Below are positions 16,602 through 25,432 of a stretch of DNA of 64,000 bases, in pieces. Within the stretch, counting starts at the first letter, position 1, and the number at the start of each line of letters is the position of its first letter. Source of the stretch: Aliamphritea ceti (GTDB lineage: Bacteria > Pseudomonadota > Gammaproteobacteria > Pseudomonadales > Balneatricaceae); the NCBI RefSeq assembly GCF_024347215.1, contig NZ_AP025282.1, positions 3,038,001 through 3,102,000 on the forward strand, read 5' to 3'. Position numbers and translations under genes: made by a program. The notes beneath the pieces are model-generated. The model did not search any database. It saw only the letters and a program-made list of their open reading frames with translations, and was not told where the DNA came from.

Positions 16602-19205
16602 TTATTGCTGAGTAACGATAAATCCCTGCAGATTGGTCAAATCCAGCACCGGCGTACCAGTATTTGTCAGATTCAGATTACGCATAATCAACTGACGGCT
16701 AATAGCTAAATTGTCGCCAGAACCGTTGAAGGAAACACCTGCATCAAAACTGCCATCTACTAATATATTGTCGAGTGCTACCTGATATCCCAATGCACCA
16801 GCCTGTATACCGGTAAACTGATTGAAGGAATCTCTGATTGACACACCATAGCCAGGCACGACATTTCGAACCTGAATGCCGCTTAACTGAAGTGAAGCGT
16901 TACCACGGGAATTGGTAATTTCATCATAAGCATGACTGATATCAATACCGTTAGAAGCGCCGTCTACCAGGATATTTCGCAATATTGTTGTGCTGTTAAC
17001 AGTACTGTTTGTCGTCTCGTCGTAAGCACCGCTCATATCAATCGCGTCAGCGTTTGGATTAAGAATACCTATATCTTTAGCTGTTACATTCTCAACGAGA
17101 AGCTGTGCGTTCAGAGTGCTGTCAGACAACTCATCAAAAACCTGTAGATTAATACCGTCGTCAGCGGTTCGGTTAATAGTGATATTGCTCAGAGTAAGCT
17201 TCGCCGCTAAAGTACTGCCAATAAACTCATCAAGACCACCACCGAAGTAGATTCCCTCGCCCGATCCCGCAAAACCGGCATCAGCAATATTAATGTTTTT
17301 CATTGCTATTTGAATATCAGCATTTGCATTATTGAACTCATCAAATGCTCCGTTAAACGCAATCGCTGTTCCCGGTGTTTTACTGACAGCTACGTTATCA
17401 AAATCCAACACGAGCTTACCGTTTCCGCCATCAAACTGATCAAACATGTTCGACATACTGAAGCCGTTAGCTGCTAAATCAACAATTCCCACATTCTCGA
17501 TAGCAACATTCTTAAAGGCAATTTCAAAATCCGCTGTGCCATTCGCAAACTGATTAAATGCATTGAGCATACGAACACCATCTTCGCCGGTATTCGATAT
17601 GTTCAAACCGTTGAAACTGAGCGTGCCCTTACCGGATTTAAACCCATTCACTGAACTCCTGAAATCTATACCAGTCAGGCCGATATCATGAAGAGTAATG
17701 TTATTAAACTGCGTATCCAGATTAACGGTATCAGCACTCACCAAGCCTCCGGGGCCAGTAAAATCAATACCAGAGCCGCCCGCCTGCTGTATATTTATTG
17801 AATTGGCACGCAAGGTCAGATCAGATGCGCCACCTAACCGGATACCGGCACCGCCAACATCGGTTATATTCAGATCGTCAAATACCAATGTCTGGCGTGT
17901 TAATACTGCACCGGTCATTTCCTGTGTAACATTACGATCACTGAAACCATGGTTAAAAATGCTACCAGACGCAAAGCCTGCACCCGTCACATTTAAACCA
18001 ATAAAGTGATTACCATCGGCAACCTGAAACACAGGCGTATTCGCGGTATGTGTAATCTGTGGTCGGCTGCCTGATGCGGTATATACACCGCTACCGCCTG
18101 TTTTAGCGCCTGTTAATTGCACCCTGCTCCCACCGCCCAGTAAGGTCTGTTTAGCAGCCATCACCCGGCCACCACTCAGTGCTCCCGCACTTCCATCCAA
18201 TACAATTAAGGTATTACTGCCCTCACTAATAGCCTGAGTCAGGCTGGCATCATCCTTAGCAAATGCAACCTGTGTCAGAGCCGTTCCTGTAGCTGCATCT
18301 TCTACAGCTTCACGTCCGGAATCTGCAGAGACAATATCAGTATCCCGTTCCAGAGCCGCAAGCATACGGGTCTCCTGAACAGACAAGCCTGATTTAAAGC
18401 GGTTAGGCTTACCTGTAATTAACGGAATTTTCAGTTTCAGACCAAATTCCCAGTTATCATCCCGCACCTTGTCATGGCTATAGCCAGTTTCAAGCACCAG
18501 CGAAGAACCTGGCAGCGCTGCAAAAATATCATTAAAGCGCCATTCTGCCCGCAACTTTGGCCCTGTCACCGGCTCAGCAGCCAGATCATCATCAAACCAG
18601 AAAGCACCGCCATGCAACCACAGCTCACTGCCTGTTCCCACATTTATGGGTAAACGGTAACCCGCTTCAAAATCCACACCATGCAGCGGCACTTCGGCTG
18701 CACCGGTAATAAATATCTGGTTGCCAACAACCTGAGCAGTAACAGGTGTGTTGTATGCCTTAGCATCTGAAAGTGGATAATAACCATTAAAGCGCAAGCC
18801 CCAGTCGGCACTCAGTGCTTCCAAACCCGCCGCCACCTGGCGAAACCGGTTATCTGAAGTTGATACCCGCTGATCCAAACCGACCCAGCCCCCCAGGTTC
18901 CATCCAGAATCAAGCATTTGGCGATATCCCAGTGCCACGTTGCCTTCCCGGCTGCCTTCAGTAAATAATTTGCCTCGTAACTCTGTAAATAGCATCCGGT
19001 CTTCAGCCTGATACAAAGGTACAAACAGCGCAGCTTCACCGCGGCTGGCATTATCTGAACCGGCAAAGCCACCAACTTCCAGCCAGGGCTGCCATTTATT
19101 TTCTTCGCTCTGGCTGGCCTTCACACCCTGAACAAGGGCAATGCTGGAAATAACCAGACAGGTGGAAATTGTTTTGCCGAATAACGCTGGATTCAGGGCT
19201 AACAT
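16602..19205 (-). CDS. Inverse autotransporter with beta-helix repeat passenger
   Basis: Outer-membrane protein of 867 residues in intimin/invasin topology. A signal peptide (about 1-30) is followed by an inverse-autotransporter beta-barrel domain (about 35-285; WQPWLEVGGFAGSDNASRGE, MLFTELRGKLF, LGYRQMLDSGWNLGGWVGLDQR, WEFGLKLKIPL). The rest is a passenger. From about residue 300 it reads as a right-handed beta-helix with NITITD-like strands, not the Ig-like domains of intimins. From residue 550 on, at least eight units of about 35 residues each carry a [FYL]-[DN]-[EQ]-[FLTI] turn (codons near 17547, 17433, 17334, 17223, 17128, 17013, 16917 and 16815). Likely an adhesin. A long folded leader precedes it. 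Confidence 0.82.
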   Translation of the reverse strand: MLALNPALFGKTISTCLVISSIALVQGVKASQSEENKWQPWLEVGGFAGSDNASRGEAALFVPLYQAEDRMLFTELRGKLFTEGSREGNVALGYRQMLDSGWNLGGWVGLDQRVSTSDNRFRQVAAGLEALSADWGLRFNGYYPLSDAKAYNTPVTAQVVGNQIFITGAAEVPLHGVDFEAGYRLPINVGTGSELWLHGGAFWFDDDLAAEPVTGPKLRAEWRFNDIFAALPGSSLVLETGYSHDKVRDDNWEFGLKLKIPLITGKPNRFKSGLSVQETRMLAALERDTDIVSADSGREAVEDAATGTALTQVAFAKDDASLTQAISEGSNTLIVLDGSAGALSGGRVMAAKQTLLGGGSRVQLTGAKTGGSGVYTASGSRPQITHTANTPVFQVADGNHFIGLNVTGAGFASGSIFNHGFSDRNVTQEMTGAVLTRQTLVFDDLNITDVGGAGIRLGGASDLTLRANSINIQQAGGSGIDFTGPGGLVSADTVNLDTQFNNITLHDIGLTGIDFRSSVNGFKSGKGTLSFNGLNISNTGEDGVRMLNAFNQFANGTADFEIAFKNVAIENVGIVDLAANGFSMSNMFDQFDGGNGKLVLDFDNVAVSKTPGTAIAFNGAFDEFNNANADIQIAMKNINIADAGFAGSGEGIYFGGGLDEFIGSTLAAKLTLSNITINRTADDGINLQVFDELSDSTLNAQLLVENVTAKDIGILNPNADAIDMSGAYDETTNSTVNSTTILRNILVDGASNGIDISHAYDEITNSRGNASLQLSGIQVRNVVPGYGVSIRDSFNQFTGIQAGALGYQVALDNILVDGSFDAGVSFNGSGDNLAISRQLIMRNLNLTNTGTPVLDLTNLQGFIVTQQ

Positions 19206-19254
19206 CTCGGTTTGATGCTCCGTTAACTAATAGAAAACGACAGCCAGACAAAAC

Positions 19255-19338
19255 AGAAAAAAGCCCGCCAACAGGTTGCAGTTAATATGCAGGTTTCGCA
19301 GATCCCCCCCGATCAAACGGGACCACCTGCCAGCGGGC
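19255..19338 (-). promoter_or_regulatory. Nested hairpin with T-run in leader of the inverse autotransporter
   Basis: Given as plus-strand bases: GCCCGC (19263-19268) pairs GCGGGC (19333-19338), GCAGGT (19289-19294) pairs ACCTGC (19325-19330), and GATCCC (19301-19306) pairs GGGACC (19319-19324) with one wobble. Read on the minus strand, the outer stem is followed at once by six T. It therefore has terminator form 50 bases before the start codon, which suggests attenuation control. No known riboswitch family was recognised. Confidence 0.5.
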
Positions 19339-19660
19339 GACTCTTCCTGTCAGCATTTGCTGTCAGTCAAAGAAGCTCCGATGCGGACGTCTCTCCACGA
19401 CACTTGATGATCCCTCAGTGCTGTACCGGCTTGGAGCGTACAGCTGATGATTCCCGACATCAGAACGAGATGAAGTTTTACAAAGAAAACTTAAGAAACT
19501 CTTAAGGAACTACAATAAAACGCGGTTATAGCTTAGCTATCATGGCTATCCAATACCGCTACTAACACAAGAACGGCGATGCATAAACATGAACGCTTAG
19601 AAAGTAGATATACCAAGCTTGATAGGGTTTATAATTGTGCATTCTACACAGCAAATGTTA
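19339..19660. other. Gene-free region upstream of the folded leader
   Basis: Contains a second perfect hairpin, GCTGTAC (19420-19426) / GTACAGC (19438-19444), and a small CAGC / GCTG hairpin near 19350-19365. Two copies of a TGATGAT-CCC motif flank the 19420 hairpin. A 72-codon open frame at 19287-19505 lacks a ribosome site and is not accepted. The divergent promoters of pseudoazurin and the autotransporter should lie here. Confidence 0.4.
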
Positions 19661-19700
19661 AGTTAACTGATTGAAAGCAAAGTATTACTTTGGACATAGA

Positions 19701-20147
19701 ATGAAACTGAGTATCAAATTTTTCTCCACATTACTGCTAACCTGCCTGGCCTTATCTCAAGTCAATGCCGCTGAATACGAAGTAAAAATGCTCAATGCCA
19801 GCGAGAACGGCAACATGGTATTTGAACCTGCAGTCTTACAAGTTGAAGTGGGAGATACAGTTACTTTTGTTCCTACTGACCCTATCCATGATTCAATCTC
19901 GGTACTGGCCCCTCCCGGTGCAAATACCTGGCACGGTCAAAGAGATCAGAGTGTCAGCGTGACCATCAATAAAGAAGGTGTCTACATCTATAAATGTGCC
20001 CCCCATTACTACTACGGTATGGTCGGTGTCATCCATGCTGGCAAGCCGGTTAACCTGACAGAAGCCCAGCAGGCTGCGAGAGAGATCAGCTCAAAATTCC
20101 TTATGAATAAAGACCGCCTGATCAGTTACCTGGACCAGCTGAAATAA
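19701..20147 (+). CDS. Pseudoazurin-family blue copper protein
   Basis: Periplasmic type-1 copper electron carrier of 148 residues. The start at 19701 gives a clean signal peptide (cut after VNA, residue 23); an ATG 30 bases upstream adds only a charged extension. Copper ligands are His63 (PIHDS), Cys99, His102 (KCAPH) and Met107 (YGMVGV), which become His40, Cys76, His79 and Met84 in the mature form, as in pseudoazurins. Such proteins give electrons to nitrite or nitrous oxide reductases or cytochrome peroxidases. No such partner is in the window, so the acceptor is unknown. Confidence 0.92.
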   Translation: MKLSIKFFSTLLLTCLALSQVNAAEYEVKMLNASENGNMVFEPAVLQVEVGDTVTFVPTDPIHDSISVLAPPGANTWHGQRDQSVSVTINKEGVYIYKCAPHYYYGMVGVIHAGKPVNLTEAQQAAREISSKFLMNKDRLISYLDQLK

Positions 20148-20158
20148 AACAATCCCAC

Positions 20159-20192
20159 AAAAAAAGGCCTCATAACAATGAGGCCTTTTTTT
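20159..20192. terminator. Bidirectional terminator between pseudoazurin and the kinase gene
   Basis: AAAAAGGCCTCAT / ATGAGGCCTTTTT stem with a short loop, seven A on one side and seven T on the other. It serves both convergent genes. Confidence 0.9.
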
Positions 20193-20236
20193 AACTGCTA
20201 TTAATTCTGCTAATCATATTCAGCAAAATCTGAACG

Positions 20237-21637
20237 TCAGACCGGCAAGGTTATTTGTACAGTCAGGCCACCTTCTGGCGTATCACACAACTCATAATTA
20301 CCCTGGTGCAGCTCAACGATGGTTTTAACAATCGTCATACCCAGCCCGGCCCCCGGTAAATGTTTATTACCTGCCCGATAGAAACGTTCGAATACCTGTG
20401 CCTTTTGTTCATCACTCAGCCCAGGGCCATGGTCTATTACCCGCACCTGTACCTGATCGCCAAAGGTAAGTAACTCAATCTGAATTTTATCGCCTTCATT
20501 ACTGTAGCGAATCGCATTTTCAATCAGGTTACGTAACAAAATACCCAACAGCACTGGCTGCCCCTGAATACTCAGTTCAACATCAGACGCCGTGTGCTGC
20601 AGTTCAACATCCATATTGCGATTCAGCACTTGCGGATAAAGCTCAGCAATCACATCCCCCGCAACAGCAGGCAAAGCAACAGCTTCAGTTTGCATACCTT
20701 CTGCATTTTGCGGATTCAACCGTGCCAGCTCAAGCAACTGATTAATCAGCCGCTCCATTCTAACCACGCCTTCATTGAGCTGTGTTTCATTGGAGTTATC
20801 GGTATTAATGAACATCCGCAGCGCAGCCAGCGGGGTTCGCAGCTCATGGGCGGCATCATCAGTAAAGCGACGTTCCCGTTCCAGCATATCCTCAACTTTG
20901 GCAAACATTGAATTCAGCGCATCAATCGGTGCATTCAGCTCTTCTGCTAAATCCGGTTTCGTAAGTGCCGTCAGATTATTCGGATCACGCTCACTCAGCT
21001 CATGCCCCAGATTTACCAGAGGCTCCATACCTTTACGTACCACCAGATAAATACCCAGACACAACAAGAGTGCAGCTATCGCCAGCGCCGGTATAAAACT
21101 CAGGCTGATCTCAAGCCCCAGATAAGACCGCAAAGGCATATTCTGAGCACTGCTGATCCATAACTCCCGTTGCGAATCGTAAATACTGAATACCCGCCAT
21201 TCATCTTCACCTAACTCAAGTTCGCTGAACCCGGAGACAGGTATTGCTTCAGGTAAGTTGCCGGGTATCGAATTGAACAACACCTGGCCATTTTTATCCT
21301 GAATGATTACCGCCAGACCATCCGTAAAATATTCAACAGACTCCTGCTCTTCATGATCAAGATTTTGTCCCAGATACTGGGTCAGATCACCAGCATGCTC
21401 CGACGCCTGCTCACGCTGCCATCCGCCAAGTACCTCCTGAAGATCGTCCTCTTCATGGGGCAACAAGGTATCTATCAGAGATGCTGCCTGTATCAGGCCA
21501 GCATCAAACACTTCTTCGGTTTCATGATTTGTCATATAGATAGCGCTAAGCAAAGACAGCGAGCCCCCCAGACAAATCAGCATCAGGGTCCAGTAGAGGA
21601 TATAACTCTGAATTGAATACACCTTAGCTTTCAACAA
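20237..21637 (-). CDS. QseC/TctE-like sensor histidine kinase
   Basis: Membrane kinase of 466 residues. TM1 at about 12-33, an acidic periplasmic sensor domain of about 120 residues, TM2 at about 175-197, HAMP-like linker, then the phosphoacceptor helix RRFTDDAAHELRTPLAALR, N-box NLIENAIRYSNEG, G1 DHGPGL, F-box FERFYR and G2 GAGLGMTIV. Its start overlaps the stop of the upstream response regulator by 14 bases, so the two form a pair. The periplasmic domain is rich in Glu and Asp (HEEDDLQEVLGG, DHEEQESVEYF), which could suit metal or cation sensing, as in PmrB or QseC relatives; that is inference. Confidence 0.9.
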   Translation of the reverse strand: MLKAKVYSIQSYILYWTLMLICLGGSLSLLSAIYMTNHETEEVFDAGLIQAASLIDTLLPHEEDDLQEVLGGWQREQASEHAGDLTQYLGQNLDHEEQESVEYFTDGLAVIIQDKNGQVLFNSIPGNLPEAIPVSGFSELELGEDEWRVFSIYDSQRELWISSAQNMPLRSYLGLEISLSFIPALAIAALLLCLGIYLVVRKGMEPLVNLGHELSERDPNNLTALTKPDLAEELNAPIDALNSMFAKVEDMLERERRFTDDAAHELRTPLAALRMFINTDNSNETQLNEGVVRMERLINQLLELARLNPQNAEGMQTEAVALPAVAGDVIAELYPQVLNRNMDVELQHTASDVELSIQGQPVLLGILLRNLIENAIRYSNEGDKIQIELLTFGDQVQVRVIDHGPGLSDEQKAQVFERFYRAGNKHLPGAGLGMTIVKTIVELHQGNYELCDTPEGGLTVQITLPV

Positions 21638-22271
21638 AATACCCTACTCCCCTGACGGTTTTCACCAGATTTTTACCAAACTTTTTACGCAGATTATGCA
21701 CGTGCACTTCCAGTGCATTACTCTCTAAATCATCCTCATAAAGTTGTGCTTCTATCTGACGGCGGGTCAATACCCGGCCGGCGCTCTCCAGCAAATACAT
21801 CAGCAAATCGTATTCACGGCGCCCCAGCGATACCAACTCACCCTGTAAAGTCACTTGCCGCGCCTGAGTATCAATGCTGATATCTCTATACGTCAGCAAT
21901 GCCTGACTACGGCCAGCCGCACGACGCTGTAATGCTCTGATGCGCGCTTCCAGCTCATCCAGGTCAAAGGGTTTCACCAGATAATCATCCGCACCATTAT
22001 CCAGACCTTCAACACGGTGACTAATGGAATCCCTGGCGGTGAGTATCAACACCGGCAACTCTACTTCACGGCGAATTCGCCGCAGCACTTCCAGGCCGTC
22101 AATGTCCGGTAAATTAAGGTCAAGAATCAGTAAGTCAGGCCGCAAGTCCAGCACTGCACTTACCCCCGGCTCGCCGGCTTCAACCCAGTCAACCCGGTAG
22201 CCTCTCTGCTGCAGGTTTAGCTGGATACCCTGACCGAGCAATGGATCATCTTCAATTAAGAGAATTCGCAT
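21624..22271 (-). CDS. OmpR/PhoB-family response regulator
   Basis: Protein of 215 residues: receiver domain (1-115) with acidic pair EDD at 7-9, phosphoacceptor Asp51 (LLILDLNLPD) and Lys in LVKPFD; then a winged-helix Trans_reg_C domain (SLGRREYDLLMYLLESAGRVLTRRQIEAQLYEDD, HVHNLRKKFG, TVRGVGYF). It is of the QseB/PmrA/TctD branch. Cotranscribed with, and overlapping, the kinase gene. Target genes are not evident from position; the chemoreceptor gene downstream of its promoter side is transcribed toward it from further up. Confidence 0.92.
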   Translation of the reverse strand: MRILLIEDDPLLGQGIQLNLQQRGYRVDWVEAGEPGVSAVLDLRPDLLILDLNLPDIDGLEVLRRIRREVELPVLILTARDSISHRVEGLDNGADDYLVKPFDLDELEARIRALQRRAAGRSQALLTYRDISIDTQARQVTLQGELVSLGRREYDLLMYLLESAGRVLTRRQIEAQLYEDDLESNALEVHVHNLRKKFGKNLVKTVRGVGYFVES

Positions 22272-22412
22272 AAATATCTATACACATAATTAACATCTGC
22301 CGGATGTAGCACGTATTCTCCGGCGCATAATTGTGCGTCAGCATACACCATTGCCACGAAAAGTTAGCTGGCCAAAAGTACCAAACAGAGCATTCCTGTT
22401 TTTTTATGAAGC

Positions 22413-22444
22413 AAAAAAAACCAATAGCCTCCCAACTATTGGTT
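22413..22444 (-). terminator. Intrinsic terminator of the chemoreceptor gene
   Basis: AACCAATAG / CTATTGGTT stem, followed on the minus strand by eight T. Confidence 0.88.
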
Positions 22445-22463
22445 TGGTTTAAAGCCAGACGAG

Positions 22464-24350
22464 TCAGACTTTAAAAGCGTCTACCGACTTATTTAACTGT
22501 CCAGCTATATCTGCCAGACTCTGCGCCAGTTGTTTATTTTCCTGTGAGGTATCGAAGGTATTCTTCGCCAGATCATTAATCTCTACGATGCTAACGTTAA
22601 TCGTCTCTGCAACTGCAGACTGCTCTTCTGCTGCTGTGGCAATCTGACCGTTCATATCCTGAATACTCACGGCTTCGCCGCCAATCACCGACAGAGCCTG
22701 ATTAGCATCGGCCGATTTAGCCCCGGTAACTTCCGCACCGCTGGCATTTTGTTCCATCAGTTTCACGGCGTTCATTGCTGCGTTCTGCAAGTTGGTAATC
22801 ATGTTCTGAATTTCACTGGTACTGGCCTGAGTCTGATTCGCTAAACCACGAATTTCATCAGCAACCACCGCAAAGCCGCGCCCCGCTTCACCGGCACGGG
22901 CTGCTTCAATCGCAGCGTTCAGCGCCAATAAGTTAGTCTGCTCAGAAATGCCGTTTATCACATCCAGAATACTGCCAACTCTGTTAGTCTCACTGTCCAG
23001 CTGCACGATCACCGTCTGAACATTACCTATGCCTTTAATGAGCTCAGCAATGTTGGTGTTCATCTCAGCCACTACTGTGCTGCCATGACCTGCTGAAGCG
23101 TGGGCCTGATTTGCTGAATCCGCTGCTGTCTGCGCACTGCGTGCGACCTCTTCTACCGTCATTGTCATTTCATTCATGGCGGTTGCAGTATGTTCCAATT
23201 GCTCCATTTGCTGATGCGAACTCTGATGCACCTGCGCCGCAGATACCATTATGTTTTGCGAAGAGTCACTTAACTGGGCCGCGGTAGTATTAATAGTGCC
23301 AACGGTTTGCCGTAAATTAGCAATCATCAGCAACACTTGGGAATAAATACCGGTTTCGTTACCCTTCACCTCTATCGTTCCGCTCAGATCGCCGGCAGCC
23401 ACCCTCTTCACCAGCGCTTCAATCTCCCGCGGTTCTCCACCAATGGGCAAATACATCAGGCGATGAATAAAGTAATACACCACAACCAACGTCAGCAGAA
23501 TGAACATCAGTGCCAGTAAACTCGCCAGCTTCAGGTTTGCATTAGATGCCAGCAAGATCTCGTCCCAGGAAACCCAGGCCCATACCGTCCAGCCAAATTC
23601 TTCTACACGGGAAGACACCACAAAGTATTCATTACCGTCGAAGAAATAGCTGTGCTCACTGGTTTGCTGATCTTTAAACGGCACATAACTCGGACGCTGC
23701 TCATACAAGTTAGTACCAATATAATCAGGATATTTGGCCGCCATAATGAAACCGTCAGCCCGGCTCACAAACAACTGATTATTCTCATCCAGGCCCTGAA
23801 TAAAATCAGTAATCTCGTTCAGTGCCAGATTAATCGACAACACGCCCACTACCGCGCTGTTTCTGACAATAGGTACCGCTACCGCCATTACCATATTGCC
23901 CGAAGCACTCTCGTACGGCGTCGTCATAATCTTTCGTTCACCGGCTAATGCCCGCAGATACCACTCACGCTTTTTCTGTTTAGCATTAAAGTTAGGAATC
24001 AAACCGTTTTTATTCACCGAATAAGTACGCCCGTCCTTCAGGCCGACATATGCATTGAGTACTTTAAACTGACTCTTAAGCGCCTCTAGCTGAGGCATCA
24101 GCACCTCAGGAGTCACCTCTCCATCTGCCGATATATTCACCTCCCCCGACACCAATTCCAGCGCATCGAACATACGGTTCATCTTCTCACTTATAGCGCT
24201 GGAGATAAGAAATGACTGATTCTGCAACCGCTGCTCATAGTCATGAACTGAAGCGGTTTTAAAGTGGTAAAACCCGACCACAGATATGCTGACAATCGCC
24301 AGAGCGAACAACATACCAACATAAATTAACAACTTAGCTTTAGCACTCAT
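22464..24350 (-). CDS. Methyl-accepting chemotaxis protein with Cache sensor
   Basis: Receptor of 628 residues. The start at 24350 is chosen because GGGAG lies nine bases upstream and the N-terminus then begins just before TM1 (KLLIYVGMLFALAIVSISVVGF). A periplasmic double-Cache domain covers about 35-270 (KREWYLRALAGERKIMTTPYESASG, MAVAVPIVRNSAVVGVLSINL). TM2 is around 280-300, followed by HAMP and the cytoplasmic signalling domain with the hairpin tip ISEQTNLLALNAAIEAARAG. There is no C-terminal NWETF-like pentapeptide. Cache domains of this type often bind amino acids or other small carboxylates. No che genes are adjacent. Confidence 0.93.
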   Translation of the reverse strand: MSAKAKLLIYVGMLFALAIVSISVVGFYHFKTASVHDYEQRLQNQSFLISSAISEKMNRMFDALELVSGEVNISADGEVTPEVLMPQLEALKSQFKVLNAYVGLKDGRTYSVNKNGLIPNFNAKQKKREWYLRALAGERKIMTTPYESASGNMVMAVAVPIVRNSAVVGVLSINLALNEITDFIQGLDENNQLFVSRADGFIMAAKYPDYIGTNLYEQRPSYVPFKDQQTSEHSYFFDGNEYFVVSSRVEEFGWTVWAWVSWDEILLASNANLKLASLLALMFILLTLVVVYYFIHRLMYLPIGGEPREIEALVKRVAAGDLSGTIEVKGNETGIYSQVLLMIANLRQTVGTINTTAAQLSDSSQNIMVSAAQVHQSSHQQMEQLEHTATAMNEMTMTVEEVARSAQTAADSANQAHASAGHGSTVVAEMNTNIAELIKGIGNVQTVIVQLDSETNRVGSILDVINGISEQTNLLALNAAIEAARAGEAGRGFAVVADEIRGLANQTQASTSEIQNMITNLQNAAMNAVKLMEQNASGAEVTGAKSADANQALSVIGGEAVSIQDMNGQIATAAEEQSAVAETINVSIVEINDLAKNTFDTSQENKQLAQSLADIAGQLNKSVDAFKV

Positions 24351-24422
24351 CAAACATTCTCCCAGGAAATTCCTGACAGAGAATATCGTGTGTACCAGAT
24401 AAATTTCAAACAAATACTGCCA

Positions 24423-24447
24423 AAAATGATATTTTAAGTATCATTTT
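24423..24447. promoter_or_regulatory. AT-rich inverted repeat upstream of the chemoreceptor
   Basis: AAAATGAT (24423-24430) and ATCATTTT (24440-24447) with a 9-base centre, about 75 bases before the chemoreceptor start. It may be an operator; no regulator is identified. Confidence 0.35.
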
Positions 24448-24599
24448 AAAAAAATACGATACTTCACTACTTGTTAGATCACATCTAAATTGTTTAAGCA
24501 CCCACTTAAATACGAGTCATCGACAGATTCGCGGCATAAGGTATTTAATAAGACTCAAACAGGAATAGGTGAAGCGCTATAGAGATACGTAACAGCAGG

Positions 24600-24782
24600 G
24601 AAAACGAAACTATGAATGAAGGGTGCGTTCACCCACCGCAGACTTCATGAACAGATATTTGGTGGCGTAACACGGCATGTACTCGCTAACGCAGAAACAC
24701 CACTCTTCATGATGCACTGATCCGTTCGGAAGCAGAGAGGCACCAAAGGAGGCTTAATCGTAATGCTAAGCCTCCTTTTTAT
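24600..24782 (+). ncRNA. Candidate small RNA ending in an orphan terminator
   Basis: There is no open frame beyond 12 codons here. Several helices can be drawn: ATGAA (24612-24616) / TTCAT (24644-24648), GGGTG / CACCC (24621-24634), and TGGTGGCGT (24660-24668) with ACGC (24689-24692) plus CACCA (24698-24702). The stretch ends in a strong plus-strand terminator (24745-24782) although no plus-strand gene lies within 4.6 kb upstream. A terminated noncoding transcript is the simplest reading, but expression and promoter are not shown by sequence. Confidence 0.4.
24745..24782 (+). terminator. Strong terminator with no upstream gene
   Basis: AAAGGAGGCTTA and TAAGCCTCCTTT arms, 10-base loop, then TTAT. 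It may also end the minus-strand TetR transcription in part because of the A-run, but that gene ends 70 bases before it in the opposite direction. Confidence 0.85.
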
Positions 24783-24853
24783 GGCACAACTTACTATTTA
24801 GCAGCTCATCATACGTTGTAAAAAAACTCAGCAATAAATTAAGCAAAAACTGC

Positions 24854-25432
24854 TCACTGAAACTTATGAATCGCTTTTTCTAAGAGCAAAAACAAATCAT
24901 TAAAATCTTCTCTGATTCTCTCATCACCCCACTCATCAACATGTAAAGGATGGTGGTAGCGAAAAGTTGCAATAAAGAGACTACGGGCTGTTGAAGCGCA
25001 ATCCTGCACGGTAAATGTTCCGTCTTCTACACCAGCTAGCAGGATTATTTCTACTTGCTTAATCATGGCATCGAGATGCTTGAAGATTACATCTTTAGCC
25101 ATTTGCTGGGCTAGTAAACTATAGGAAGCAAACATCTCGGGATCATCCTGAGCTTTTGCCAACTTTATATCCATCAGGGTTTGGAACCATTCACGTAAGC
25201 GCTGCTTTGGTTGAGTGCCACCGTTTGCAATCTCAGCCAAAGGTAAAGTGATTCTCTCAATCCATCTTGTAGTAATTGCTTCATGCAGCGCAGCCTTGGA
25301 AACAAAATGCCTATATACAGTTCCATGACTGACATTAAGTGCACGTGCAACATCAACTACTGTGGTTTTACGTGGGCCGAACTTTCGTAGCACATCTTCT
25401 GCCACGTCTAATATTTGCTCTTTAGTAAGCAT
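24854..25432 (-). CDS. TetR/AcrR-family transcriptional regulator
   Basis: Regulator of about 192 residues. The N-terminal HTH is MLTKEQILDVAEDVLRKFGPRKTTVVDVARALNVSHGTVYRHFVSKAALHEAI, the hallmark TetR domain, followed by an all-helical ligand domain. The start at 25432 matches family N-termini; longer frames to 25504 add hydrophobic residues with no ribosome site. It is divergent from the SDR and MBL genes, with a 28-base inverted repeat (25737-25764) between them as a possible operator. Codons and local AT content in 24.4-27.9 kb are richer in A+T than the flanks, a mild hint of separate origin. Confidence 0.85.
   Translation of the reverse strand: MLTKEQILDVAEDVLRKFGPRKTTVVDVARALNVSHGTVYRHFVSKAALHEAITTRWIERITLPLAEIANGGTQPKQRLREWFQTLMDIKLAKAQDDPEMFASYSLLAQQMAKDVIFKHLDAMIKQVEIILLAGVEDGTFTVQDCASTARSLFIATFRYHHPLHVDEWGDERIREDFNDLFLLLEKAIHKFQ

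Noticed and set aside
19287..19505. 72-codon plus-strand frame upstream of pseudoazurin
   Set aside because: No ribosome site, no recognisable protein features, and it lies over the folded leader of the divergent gene.
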